Assembly: GCA_028872685.1 (NCBI GenBank)
Contig: JAPKEI010000098.1
Span: forward strand, 1-8,978
Origin: Verrucomicrobiota bacterium
GTDB taxonomy: Bacteria; Verrucomicrobiota; Verrucomicrobiia; Limisphaerales; UBA1100
Length of the DNA stretch: 8,978 bases
Reading direction: 5' to 3'
The notes below the pieces were generated by a model. It was not told the DNA's origin. It saw only the letters and a list, made by a program, of their open reading frames with translations, and did not search any database. Below, piece after piece: positions 1-6,636 of this stretch (positions are counted from its first letter, which is position 1; every line of letters begins with the position of its first letter). Both the position numbers and the translations under genes were made by a program.

Positions 1-819
1 ACTTTGGCATGTTCCATCATCTGCATAATCCATGATATGCGCAAATTCATGCAGTATGACATTATTCCCGGAACCACTTTCCATCGATTCGACCATAGCC
101 GTTTCCCAATGGAGCATGACAGTGGAAGGAGAAGCTTGCCCAAGAATAACAACTTCCCACAACACCCCCTGTTCATGGATGGGGTTTACCCGTAGTTCCA
201 CCAACTCCAGTTTCCGGAAATCCTGATAGTCGCGACCCAGAATGAGCACGCACGCTTCACCGGCTATCAGCACCATATTGTCCTCGCCAAATTTCCCTTC
301 ACCGAGCACCCCTCCCCCAAACTGAACCTCAGACAAAAACACATTCGTCAATTGATGCAGACGGCCCTTTAGTTCATTTGGCATACGACGATAAAGCGCC
401 GAATGGATTAAAAGCGTTTCCTTCCAATGTTCCGGAAATGAATGATTGGCTGCCGCTTCAACACCTCGTGATTGCCGAATAACTTGGAGTTGCTTGATCG
501 ATTCAGGAGCGGGCACCCGATAAATCGATCTCCAATCGAGGGCGTCGTTCAAAACCTTATATCCATATTTCCATCCAACCCACCAAGAAAACAAACCCAA
601 CACGGCCGCGAGCACGAATGAAAATTTAGCACCGTCTCCTTCATTCTGAAATCCAGAGATTAAGTTTAACACCGAGCTAACAGCCAACGCAGCGCCAACC
701 GCCGCCAAGAACATACCCAAAAAGAATTTGGGGAGTGCACCTGCCAAATAGGTTCTAAAACGCCCATGAGAACGTTTAATATCTGTCCAAATCCCCGTAT
801 TATTAGGCGGGTGGCTCAA
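1..819 (-). CDS. Membrane-anchored MtfA-like (M90 family) zinc metallopeptidase, C-terminus missing
   Basis: The minus-strand frame is open from a TAA at 835-837 to the window edge, so the gene is partial at its 3' end. Numbered from TTG 819, it has a basic N-terminal stretch (KRSHGRFR), a hydrophobic helix at about 32-52, a second at about 64-83, then a soluble domain. That domain has features I associate with MtfA/M90 peptidases: a helical part with FPEHWKETLL, the segment MVLIAGEACVLILGRDY, then VILHEFAHIMD with the zinc-binding HEFAH at about 257-261. E. coli MtfA is a soluble aminopeptidase that binds the repressor Mlc; here two helices would tether a cytosolic catalytic domain to the inner membrane. 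The third zinc ligand lies beyond the edge. The start is uncertain: the first ATG (712-714) falls inside helix 1 and would drop the basic flank, so I prefer TTG 819, 28 bases after the upstream stop, but neither has a Shine-Dalgarno sequence. Family call is firm; start is weak. Confidence 0.82.
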   Translation of the reverse strand, partial: MSHPPNNTGIWTDIKRSHGRFRTYLAGALPKFFLGMFLAAVGAALAVSSVLNLISGFQNEGDGAKFSFVLAAVLGLFSWWVGWKYGYKVLNDALDWRSIYRVPAPESIKQLQVIRQSRGVEAAANHSFPEHWKETLLIHSALYRRMPNELKGRLHQLTNVFLSEVQFGGGVLGEGKFGEDNMVLIAGEACVLILGRDYQDFRKLELVELRVNPIHEQGVLWEVVILGQASPSTVMLHWETAMVESMESGSGNNVILHEFAHIMDYADDGTCQS

Positions 820-847
820 AACGTTTGATCGAGATTAACAATCCAAT

Positions 848-1558
848 TTAACGCACCTTTCCCCAAACCTTCTCCATGATTTTGAAGATCCGTGGATCAT
901 GCTCCTTCAGCTCGGCGCGGACGAAGGGGTAAAAATCGTTCATGCCCAGATACGCCTCTGTAGCCTCGGCGAAATATTCCTTATGATTGTTCAATCCGTA
1001 ATGGCGAACGGTGCGACCGGTATAAAGCATTACCTTCTCATAAATGCCTGCCTTCTTTGCCGCCTCGTAAGCTTCAATGATCTCCTTGTTCTCAAAACTA
1101 AGCACCTGATTATGATAGGCATGGGCTAGTTCATGCATGATCACATAAGGATGTTTAGCCCACATCCCCCGATCATACAAAGCCCTGGCACGCGGAATAT
1201 GCACATGCTTCACCAGCGCGGGATCATGGCGATTAGCGCGCAGCCAGCTGACGCTGGGATGGTATTGCATATTGCCCAGACGTGGGTTGTTTAGTTCCAG
1301 TCGAATGGGCAGTCTTTGCAATTCCTTCACCTTAGCCTCGGGCAAAATAAATTTCACGCGCTGCAAATGATTCGCCAGCGCCACAAAGGCTTTGTCAGCA
1401 ACGGCTTTGTTTTTCTTTTCCAGTAGTTGCGGCTCAACGGCAATTGTCCAACCTTCCACATCTTTTTTGACGGGTTGGTAAAATTCTGATTTTGGGTCCG
1501 CAGCGGACAATGCCATCGCGGCGGACAGTGAAAGGAAGATGCAAATTTGTTTATTCAT
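848..1558 (-). CDS. Secreted lethal-factor-like (ATLF-type) zinc metallopeptidase, 236 aa
   Basis: A signal peptide (MNKQICIFLSLSAAMALSAA) is followed by a roughly 215-residue mature protein. The zincin motif HELAH is at 142-146, inside YVIMHELAHAYHN. Further on, Tyr187-Gly188 is followed seven residues after the Tyr by Glu194, in YGLNNHKEYFAEATEAY. From memory, anthrax lethal factor (MEROPS M34) has HEFGH at 686-690, the catalytic-site Tyr728 and third zinc ligand Glu735 in a YGxxNxxEFFAEAF context, so the Tyr-to-Glu spacing is identical and the HExxH-to-Glu distance is close (52 versus 49). This supports a Zn peptidase of the ATLF/M34-like group; the substrate is unknown. The toxin's delivery domains are absent. 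The frame extends upstream to a GTG at 1762, but that part overlaps the divergent glyoxalase-like gene and lacks protein character, so the start is set at ATG 1558 before the signal peptide. It lies upstream of, and on the same strand as, the M90 gene. Confidence 0.8.
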   Translation of the reverse strand: MNKQICIFLSLSAAMALSAADPKSEFYQPVKKDVEGWTIAVEPQLLEKKNKAVADKAFVALANHLQRVKFILPEAKVKELQRLPIRLELNNPRLGNMQYHPSVSWLRANRHDPALVKHVHIPRARALYDRGMWAKHPYVIMHELAHAYHNQVLSFENKEIIEAYEAAKKAGIYEKVMLYTGRTVRHYGLNNHKEYFAEATEAYLGMNDFYPFVRAELKEHDPRIFKIMEKVWGKVR

Positions 1559-1662
1559 TGGTGGGGCTAAGCTAGCAGCCGCTCCGGCGGGTATCAACCC
1601 TACTCTAGCGTACATAAAGACGAGCATTGGCTGCGCGGTAAAGATATCATAGGCTCGCGCGC
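1559..1662. promoter_or_regulatory. Divergent intergenic region between the secreted peptidase and VOC genes
   Basis: These 104 bases separate two divergent start codons and must hold the initiation signals for the VOC gene and probably for the secreted peptidase. I see a TATCAT at 1645-1650 on the plus strand that is close to a -10 box, but no convincing -35 partner at the right distance, and a GCTAGC palindrome near 1570-1575. No operator or riboswitch structure is recognisable. The promoter role is inferred from gene orientation only. Confidence 0.35.
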
Positions 1663-2040
1663 ATGGAACATCGGGAGCTAAACCATGTGGCACTGCACGT
1701 GGCGGACGTGGCGGCGAGCTGCGAATTTTATGAGCGCGTGCTGGAACTAAAACCCATGACACGGCCGACCTTCAAATTCCCCGGCGCGTGGTATCGACTG
1801 GGTGTCACACAGGAATTGCATCTCATCGGCAACCGCACAGATCCTGTGCACAGCGGCAATCGCGGCAACCATTACGCACTGCTAATCGACGACATGGACG
1901 AATGGGAAGCGCACCTGCAAAAGCTGGAAGTACCGTATCGCGAACGTCGCACGCGGCCAGATGGAGCGTTTCAAATATATGTGAAAGATCCCGATGGCCA
2001 CACCATCGAGCTATGCACCTCACCGGTGGTGGTAAATTAA
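1663..2040 (+). CDS. VOC superfamily (glyoxalase/dioxygenase-fold) protein
   Basis: This 125-residue protein has the two beta-alpha-beta-beta-beta modules of the vicinal oxygen chelate fold. The first strand is LNHVALHVADV (5-15), followed by the usual SCEFYERVLEL helix. The second module contains HYALLIDDMDEWEAHLQ (70-86) and ends with the hallmark YVKDPDGHTIEL (106-117). Likely metal ligands are His8, His70 and Glu116, with a fourth near ELHLI (51-55). Enzymes of this fold include glyoxalase I, fosfomycin-modifying enzymes and extradiol dioxygenases; the sequence alone does not tell which reaction this one catalyses. The length matches single-unit glyoxalase-like proteins, which work as dimers. 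It is the only plus-strand gene in the window. Its ATG is preceded by a weak AGG about nine bases upstream. Its TAA overlaps the stop codon of the convergent SMP-30 gene. Confidence 0.88.
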   Translation: MEHRELNHVALHVADVAASCEFYERVLELKPMTRPTFKFPGAWYRLGVTQELHLIGNRTDPVHSGNRGNHYALLIDDMDEWEAHLQKLEVPYRERRTRPDGAFQIYVKDPDGHTIELCTSPVVVN

Positions 2041-2945
2041 TTTTTACGAAATCGCAACCAAGCTAGTCCCGGCTTAGCCACACGGAACTGGACTAATCGC
2101 CGATGCTCTACTTCAGTGACGTACACGGTGCGACCATCGGGTCCACCGAAGCAGAGGTTGCTGGGCTTGGCTCCGAGCACGTCAATCTCGCGCAGGATTA
2201 TTCCGGCGGGTGACAGCACCACCACCGTGCCTTTGCCGTGACGGGTGATGTACAAATTGCCGTCGATGTCGCAGCGCATTCCGTCGAAACCAAAGTCGGG
2301 AAATTTTTTCAGCAGCTTCTTATTGGCCAGCGAACCGTCGGGCTGGATATCGAACACCCACACGTTACGCTGCACGCTTTCGTTGACGTAAAGCTTTTTG
2401 CCGTCCGGGCTCACTTCGATGCCGTTGGTGGTGCCCATATTTTCAGCGAGACGCGTCACGGCACCATCGGTGTCGATGCGCCATAGTTGGCCGGTTTTCT
2501 CTTTCCAGTTGGGGTCGCTGGCAAAGAGCGTTCCATCGGGCGCGATAGCGAGGTCGTTGGGTTGGTTCATCCTTGGCTCGTGCGCGAAGACTTCAATTTT
2601 CCGTGTGGTGGGATCGATGCGCAACACGTTATGCCCCGTGTAATCGGCCACATACATTTTACCTTCACGATCAAACCGAATACCATTGCCAATGCTTGCG
2701 CCCGGCAGCGTGACGAACACCTCCGACACGCCGGCCGGCGTGATGCGGCCGATGGTGTGTTGAGCCTTGAAATTGACGGCGAAAATGTTGCCCGCCAAAT
2801 CACAGGCCGGCCCCTCGATGCCGGCGGTGAAGGCGTTGGTGACGGTGAGCGGCGTCGCCGTGTACAAGGGATCAGCTGATTTAAAGAAAGGGCATTGGCA
2901 GGCTACGCCCAGTAAAAGGAGGACGACGAGAAGGACAGTTTTCAT
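2037..2945 (-). CDS. Exported SMP-30/gluconolactonase/LRE family six-bladed beta-propeller
   Basis: The 302-residue protein starts with a hydrophobic leader (MKTVLLVVLLLLGVAC). Cys16 could be a lipid-attached cysteine, although Gly at -3 is unusual for a lipobox, so simple secretion is also possible. The body shows regular propeller repeats with aspartate/glycine turns (APDGTLF, SPDGKKLYVN, DIDGNLYIT). The four metal-site positions of SMP-30/gluconolactonase appear to be present: Glu44 in IEGP, Asn130 in QPND, Asn174 in TNGIEVSPDG and Asp221 in FDGMRCD. Family members hydrolyse sugar lactones or other lactones and esters with Ca or Zn; the substrate here is not determinable. Export implies action in the periplasm or at the envelope, unlike the cytosolic Pgl in this window. 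It lies 51 bases after the sialidase-like gene and could be co-transcribed with it. No Shine-Dalgarno sequence precedes the ATG. Confidence 0.87.
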   Translation of the reverse strand: MKTVLLVVLLLLGVACQCPFFKSADPLYTATPLTVTNAFTAGIEGPACDLAGNIFAVNFKAQHTIGRITPAGVSEVFVTLPGASIGNGIRFDREGKMYVADYTGHNVLRIDPTTRKIEVFAHEPRMNQPNDLAIAPDGTLFASDPNWKEKTGQLWRIDTDGAVTRLAENMGTTNGIEVSPDGKKLYVNESVQRNVWVFDIQPDGSLANKKLLKKFPDFGFDGMRCDIDGNLYITRHGKGTVVVLSPAGIILREIDVLGAKPSNLCFGGPDGRTVYVTEVEHRRLVQFRVAKPGLAWLRFRKN

Positions 2946-2996
2946 TCGCGAGAGTGTCGACGGCGCACATCAAGAAATCAACATTTGCGCGGCATT

Positions 2997-4217
2997 TTAT
3001 TTTGCCAATCGATTAGGGCGACTCCATCGAATGCGCGCCAGCAGCAAATCGCCGCGTGCATTTTTTTTGGGCATCCATTCACCCACAGTTACCCATGATT
3101 CGTCTGGACCAGCGTTGGTCACGTTGAAATTTCCCATTAACGCCACGTTATTGGGATCGTTCACGCCATCACCCACCAGCGGCAGCACCACGCGCTCAGT
3201 GGATCTGATCAGCCGCCGAGTGAGCACGTCCACCTGCGCCACGTACAACGGCGCACGCCAGCGGATGATTCCGGTGTTGGATTTGTCTTTGCGTGTGTAC
3301 ACCAAAAACAACCCATCCGAGTGCGTGAGCCAATGTTGTTGCGTGGTGGACATCGTGACCGGAGCGCCATTGTCCCAAACCCATGGTTGCTTGGGTTCCC
3401 AATTAAGGCCATCGGAGCTGACGCTTTGGTAGCCGTGATCGTCCTCGGCGCGAATGGTGATGTAAAATTTCCCGCCAAACTGCGTGATCGATGGCTCCAA
3501 CAAACCACGCTTGTGCGCCAGCTTCAGCGGCGGCCCTACTTTTTTGATGCTCAACTTTTCGCCATCGAACCCGCACAACACACCCGCCACCGATCGATGC
3601 GTCGGTTTGTCTCCAAAGGTAAAGGCCAATAGGATGTCGCCATTGGGCAGCACCACGCGCTGACCGCAGTTGTTGGAGTAAATGAACGCGCCACGCGGAT
3701 CGTTCCATTCCAAGATGCGCCGCTTGGACCAAGTGCCATCCGACCGGCGCACGGTGTACACCGGATAACGCGCCAGTTGATCGCCGCGCGCGAATTTTGG
3801 GCCCTTGTAAAAAACAACGTGGCCCATCGCTAAAATAGTTTTGGTGGGTGGATGATATTGGGGCACCACATCGCACACTCCAGCCATCAACCCGGGATGC
3901 TTCGCTACGGGAACGCGGCCCAACGAAGGGATGGGACGGAACTTGGCCCAAGTCTTTCCCAGATCAGAAGATTCGGACCAATGCACCGGCCCAAAATAAT
4001 CCGAGCCGCCGATGGATTGCACCGTCATGAACGCGTGCGATGCTGCCGGCCTTTTGCCGGGCACGCGACAGGCGCGTGGATGAAACCAAGTGGTCGCCTT
4101 ACCATCGCGGTTTTGGCGGACGACTTGTTTTTCAATCGAGGCAATCAGCCCCGTCTCCGCGCAGAGAGCGGTCAGTGAAAATAGAAACGAAAAGAGCAAC
4201 AGGCAATGACGGTGCAT
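2997..4217 (-). CDS. Secreted sialidase-superfamily (BNR/Asp-box) protein
   Basis: The protein has 406 residues. A strong signal peptide (MHRHCLLLFSFLFSLTALCA) probably ends after Ala20. The body is a probable six-bladed propeller. One canonical Asp-box, SSDLGKTW (83-90), matches S-x-D-x-G-x-T-W, and a degenerate one, SSDGLNW, lies at 267-273. GLLEPSITQFGGKFYITIRAE (238-258) resembles the blade carrying a conserved acidic residue (Glu241) and an arginine (Arg256) in sialidase-like glycoside hydrolases. I cannot confirm the full arginine triad or nucleophilic Tyr/Glu pair of GH33, so true sialidase activity is not established. Related PVC proteins are usually annotated exo-alpha-sialidase or BNR protein. 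The frame also allows a TTG at 4223, but GAGG at 4226-4229 is 8 bases from ATG 4217 and only 2 from that TTG, which decides for the ATG. Its neighbours, an exported propeller and a sulfatase, suggest work on extracellular glycans. Confidence 0.85.
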   Translation of the reverse strand: MHRHCLLLFSFLFSLTALCAETGLIASIEKQVVRQNRDGKATTWFHPRACRVPGKRPAASHAFMTVQSIGGSDYFGPVHWSESSDLGKTWAKFRPIPSLGRVPVAKHPGLMAGVCDVVPQYHPPTKTILAMGHVVFYKGPKFARGDQLARYPVYTVRRSDGTWSKRRILEWNDPRGAFIYSNNCGQRVVLPNGDILLAFTFGDKPTHRSVAGVLCGFDGEKLSIKKVGPPLKLAHKRGLLEPSITQFGGKFYITIRAEDDHGYQSVSSDGLNWEPKQPWVWDNGAPVTMSTTQQHWLTHSDGLFLVYTRKDKSNTGIIRWRAPLYVAQVDVLTRRLIRSTERVVLPLVGDGVNDPNNVALMGNFNVTNAGPDESWVTVGEWMPKKNARGDLLLARIRWSRPNRLAK

Positions 4218-4225
4218 CGGCAAAG

Positions 4226-4230
4226 CCTCT
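4226..4230 (-). promoter_or_regulatory. Ribosome binding site of the sialidase-like gene
   Basis: Minus-strand AGAGG lies 8 bases before ATG 4217. It is the only well-placed Shine-Dalgarno core found upstream of a gene in this window, and it selects the ATG over the TTG six bases earlier in the same frame. Confidence 0.6.
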
Positions 4231-4261
4231 GTGCGTTTGCGAGCTCGGTCAAGTCCGCCGA

Positions 4262-5134
4262 TTAACCGTTGGCGATGAGCAATGGCTTGTCGCCGCGCTC
4301 GATGAGGTCTTTGCAGAGGCTGCCGGTGAAAAATTCCACCACGCCGCTGCTGCCATGTGCACCGAGGGCGATAAGGTCAAAGGACTTGCTAAAATCCGAG
4401 TTGAGCAATTCACGGATGTCGCCCGATTCGGTTTTCACTTCCACGTGTTCAAAACCGTGCGAGCGCAGGAAGCCGGCGGATTTGGTGAGCAACTCGATGC
4501 TGCCGTTTCCGCCATCCGAACAATGCAAAAGCGTGACGCGTACCTTGGAGCGCCCGTAGAGCCGCGTGAACTGCCGCAGCGCGCGCATAGAATGGAGGCT
4601 GCCGTTGAGGGCTATCAGCGCGTCGAATTCATCGTCCGGTTTCCAGTCCAATGGCACGGCGAACACCGGCGCAAGTGAGCGGTCCATAATCGTCTCCAAC
4701 GAATCGCCCGGCTCATCGTCGTCCGTGCCGTACTCGCCATCCGCGCCCGCGCCACTGCCGTAGGTGAAAAATGTGCGCAAGCCAATCACCACGCAGTCGA
4801 AATAATTGGACTCCTCCAAAATGGATGCTGCCGGTGAGCCCTGCATTTCGAATTCCGTGTGCCGCACGCCCGCCGCTTCGCAACGCGCGCTGAAGTTGGC
4901 CAGCAAACCCTCCATCAACTCGTGGTACTCCGCTTCCTTGGCGGCGATGCTCGTCTTGGCAAACTTCATCGCACCCAAGGGCACGGCGCCTACCGAGCGC
5001 GAGATGCCCTCCGCATCCAGCACCACCAACCCTTCCAAGCTGGCATCGTGGTGCTTGGCAAGCCAGCATGCGTAGTCGATGGCGGAGTCGGTGTAAGTGG
5101 ATTTATCGAGACAAACCAGTATACGATTAATCAT
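4262..5134 (-). CDS. Tandem-domain universal stress protein (UspA family)
   Basis: The 290-residue protein contains two Usp alpha/beta domains. Domain 1 begins MINRILVCLDKSTYTDSAIDY, a typical Usp first strand with the Asp of the nucleotide pocket (Asp10), and runs to about residue 162. Domain 2 starts near ALIALNGSLHSMRAL (172-186) and ends LIALGAHGSSGVVEFFTGSLCKDLI (254-278), which fits the ATP-binding motif G-2x-G-9x-G-S/T. In domain 1 this motif is disrupted: the matching position reads VVIGLRTFF and is followed by an acidic insertion, GADGEYGTDDDEPGD (130-144). Tandem Usp proteins are cytosolic and act in stress survival, and paired domains often differ in ATP binding. The frame allows a TTG at 5152, but the family N-terminus fits ATG 5134. 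Intergenic gaps are 67 bases after the sulfatase stop and 44 bases before the sialidase-like ATG. A possible promoter lies upstream. Confidence 0.9.
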   Translation of the reverse strand: MINRILVCLDKSTYTDSAIDYACWLAKHHDASLEGLVVLDAEGISRSVGAVPLGAMKFAKTSIAAKEAEYHELMEGLLANFSARCEAAGVRHTEFEMQGSPAASILEESNYFDCVVIGLRTFFTYGSGAGADGEYGTDDDEPGDSLETIMDRSLAPVFAVPLDWKPDDEFDALIALNGSLHSMRALRQFTRLYGRSKVRVTLLHCSDGGNGSIELLTKSAGFLRSHGFEHVEVKTESGDIRELLNSDFSKSFDLIALGAHGSSGVVEFFTGSLCKDLIERGDKPLLIANG

Positions 5135-5175
5135 GGCAATGGTTGGACGCAAATGGGCTGCGCCCGTGTGTGTTT

Positions 5176-5205
5176 ATTAAAACCATATTTTTTGATTAAA
5201 CTCAA
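5176..5205 (-). promoter_or_regulatory. Candidate sigma70-like promoter for the universal stress protein gene
   Basis: On the minus strand, TTGAGT (5205-5200) and TTTAAT (5181-5176) are separated by 18 bases inside the most AT-rich stretch of this part of the window. They match the -35 and -10 consensus at 4 of 6 and 5 of 6 positions. Transcription would start about 35 bases before ATG 5134. The -35 element overlaps the end of the sulfatase gene. AT-rich spacers give such matches by chance, so this is tentative. Confidence 0.35.
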
Positions 5206-6602
5206 TCCTTAAATCCGCGTAAAAACAATTCGTCCCCTTGGTCGTGAAACCATTGATTTAGGGACTGCCGCATACGCTGCAGTCGCGCGCGGCGTACTGG
5301 CGAACGCGACAGGTCATTGAGCTCGTGCGGATCGTCCGTGAGATTGAAAAGCTGATGCCGACCGGTCTTGAGGTAAAAAATCAGCTTCCAGTTTTCCACC
5401 CAAATCATCCGCTGCGCATCCTGAAAATAACCGTAGCCCGCCGAATGCACATTCTCCCGCTGCCCCCGCAGAAGAGGCGCAAGGCTTCTGGCCTCCACGG
5501 ACTTTGGGATGGGCAAGCCCGCCAGATCGCATACGGTGGGAAACATATCCCTCAAAAATCCAAATGCCGGCACACGCTGGCCTTTGGCAATGCCGGGGCC
5601 GGAAATGATGAACGGAACACGGATGGTATGGTCGTACATATTTTGTTTACCCATCAACCCGTGACTACCGAGAGCCAGCCCGTGGTCGCTGGTAAAAATG
5701 ACAATCGTGTTGGCCAGCCGACCATCCGCACGAAGCTGGTCAAGCATTCGGCCGACTTGTTGATCGATGTGATCCACCACCGCGTAATAAACCGCCAACT
5801 CGTCGAGAACATCCGCCTTCATGCGCGGCCACGGCAGCAACGCCTCATCACGGCCCTTGAGGTTGCCATGGTCGAAGGGGTGCTCGGGCAGGAAATTTCC
5901 CGGCAGTTTCATTTTCGCTCGTGTGTATTTCCCCTCATAGCCCGGCGGAACCACCAGCGGATCGTGCGGACCGGTAAAATTCACGTGCAGAAAAAACGGC
6001 TGCTCCGTCTTGCGTTTCAAAAACTCCAGCGCGCCATCGGCAATATACTTGTCCGTCAATGGCGTGAGGCCGATGCCCTTTTGCAACTCCGGCTTGCCTT
6101 TTGAATTTTTAAATGTCCAATTTCGATAACCGGTAATCGGCCGACCCTTGCGGCCACGAATGACTTCACCTCTTTTCCAAGTGCCCCCACCGCTGCTGAA
6201 AAGCCCGCACGTTTCGTGATACCCGCGCGTGGTGGGCTGGCCGTCATTCATCCACTTGCCGCTGTACCACGCGCGATACCCCCCCGCTGCCATCGCCGCC
6301 GGCCACAAAGTTAGCTTGGGGTTGATGCGTTCGCCGCCCAAACCGCGCACGCCATTGCGGTAGCCGGTGCAGCCGGTGAGAATTTCCGCGCGGCTCGGCA
6401 CGCAGAGCGGGTTGGAGCAAATGAAGTTCTCAAACACCGCTCCATTTTTCACCAGCCAATCGAGATGGGGCGTATCGATGCGCGTATTGCCCAGCGCACC
6501 AATAGTGTCCGACCGCTGGTCGTCAGTGACGATGACTAAAAAATTCGGCTTCGCCGCCCACAACGGCAGCGCCAGAAGCCACAGCGCAATCAGGCATCGC
6601 AT
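5202..6602 (-). CDS. Exported formylglycine-dependent sulfatase (S1-type, alkaline phosphatase superfamily)
   Basis: The 466-residue protein has a signal peptide (MRCLIALWLLALPLWAA) followed directly by KPNFLVIVTDDQRSD, whose Asp27-Asp28 bind calcium. The signature CVPSR spans 67-71: Cys67 is the residue oxidised to formylglycine, and Arg71 and Lys116 (SGKW) line the active site. Further expected residues are His213 (TGPHDP), Asp306-His307 (FTSDHG) and Lys319 (GKQNMYDHT). The C-terminal part has the usual LFNLTDDPHELNDL subdomain. The enzyme hydrolyses sulfate esters, here probably on extracellular or periplasmic glycans; the S1 subfamily and substrate cannot be fixed by eye. The length is normal and the catalytic set appears intact. 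Maturation needs a formylglycine-generating enzyme or radical-SAM maturase, none of which is in view. The frame allows a TTG at 6605, but ATG 6602 is preferred. It lies 34 bases after the DUF2061 gene and no Shine-Dalgarno sequence is visible. Confidence 0.95.
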   Translation of the reverse strand: MRCLIALWLLALPLWAAKPNFLVIVTDDQRSDTIGALGNTRIDTPHLDWLVKNGAVFENFICSNPLCVPSRAEILTGCTGYRNGVRGLGGERINPKLTLWPAAMAAGGYRAWYSGKWMNDGQPTTRGYHETCGLFSSGGGTWKRGEVIRGRKGRPITGYRNWTFKNSKGKPELQKGIGLTPLTDKYIADGALEFLKRKTEQPFFLHVNFTGPHDPLVVPPGYEGKYTRAKMKLPGNFLPEHPFDHGNLKGRDEALLPWPRMKADVLDELAVYYAVVDHIDQQVGRMLDQLRADGRLANTIVIFTSDHGLALGSHGLMGKQNMYDHTIRVPFIISGPGIAKGQRVPAFGFLRDMFPTVCDLAGLPIPKSVEARSLAPLLRGQRENVHSAGYGYFQDAQRMIWVENWKLIFYLKTGRHQLFNLTDDPHELNDLSRSPVRRARLQRMRQSLNQWFHDQGDELFLRGFKD

Positions 6603-6636
6603 CAAAAAAGGATGCCGCCGTGCGCGAATATTTGCA

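Noticed and set aside
4..226. Two short plus-strand frames at 4-195 and 32-226
   Set aside because: They are antisense shadows of the M90 peptidase, whose HEFAH-containing frame covers the same bases.
1622..1650. Possible plus-strand promoter ending in TATCAT before the VOC gene
   Set aside because: No acceptable -35 element at 16-18 bases, and transcription would begin only a few bases before the ATG. It is mentioned only in the intergenic region entry.
1559..1762. 68-residue N-terminal extension of the secreted peptidase from a GTG at 1762
   Set aside because: It overlaps the start of the VOC gene on the other strand, is arginine/proline-rich without protein character, and would bury an excellent signal peptide starting at ATG 1558.
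2767..3432. 221-residue plus-strand open frame
   Set aside because: It runs antisense across the SMP-30 and sialidase-like genes, has low-complexity shadow composition and no recognisable domain.
5155..5165. Perfect GGGC-TGC-GCCC hairpin between the sulfatase and universal stress protein genes
   Set aside because: The 4-bp stem lacks a following T-tract on the minus strand, so it does not qualify as a terminator, and no operator family is recognisable.
5325..6104. 259-residue plus-strand open frame opposite the sulfatase
   Set aside because: The opposite strand encodes an intact sulfatase with all catalytic motifs; the plus frame is His/Arg-rich with no domain signature.
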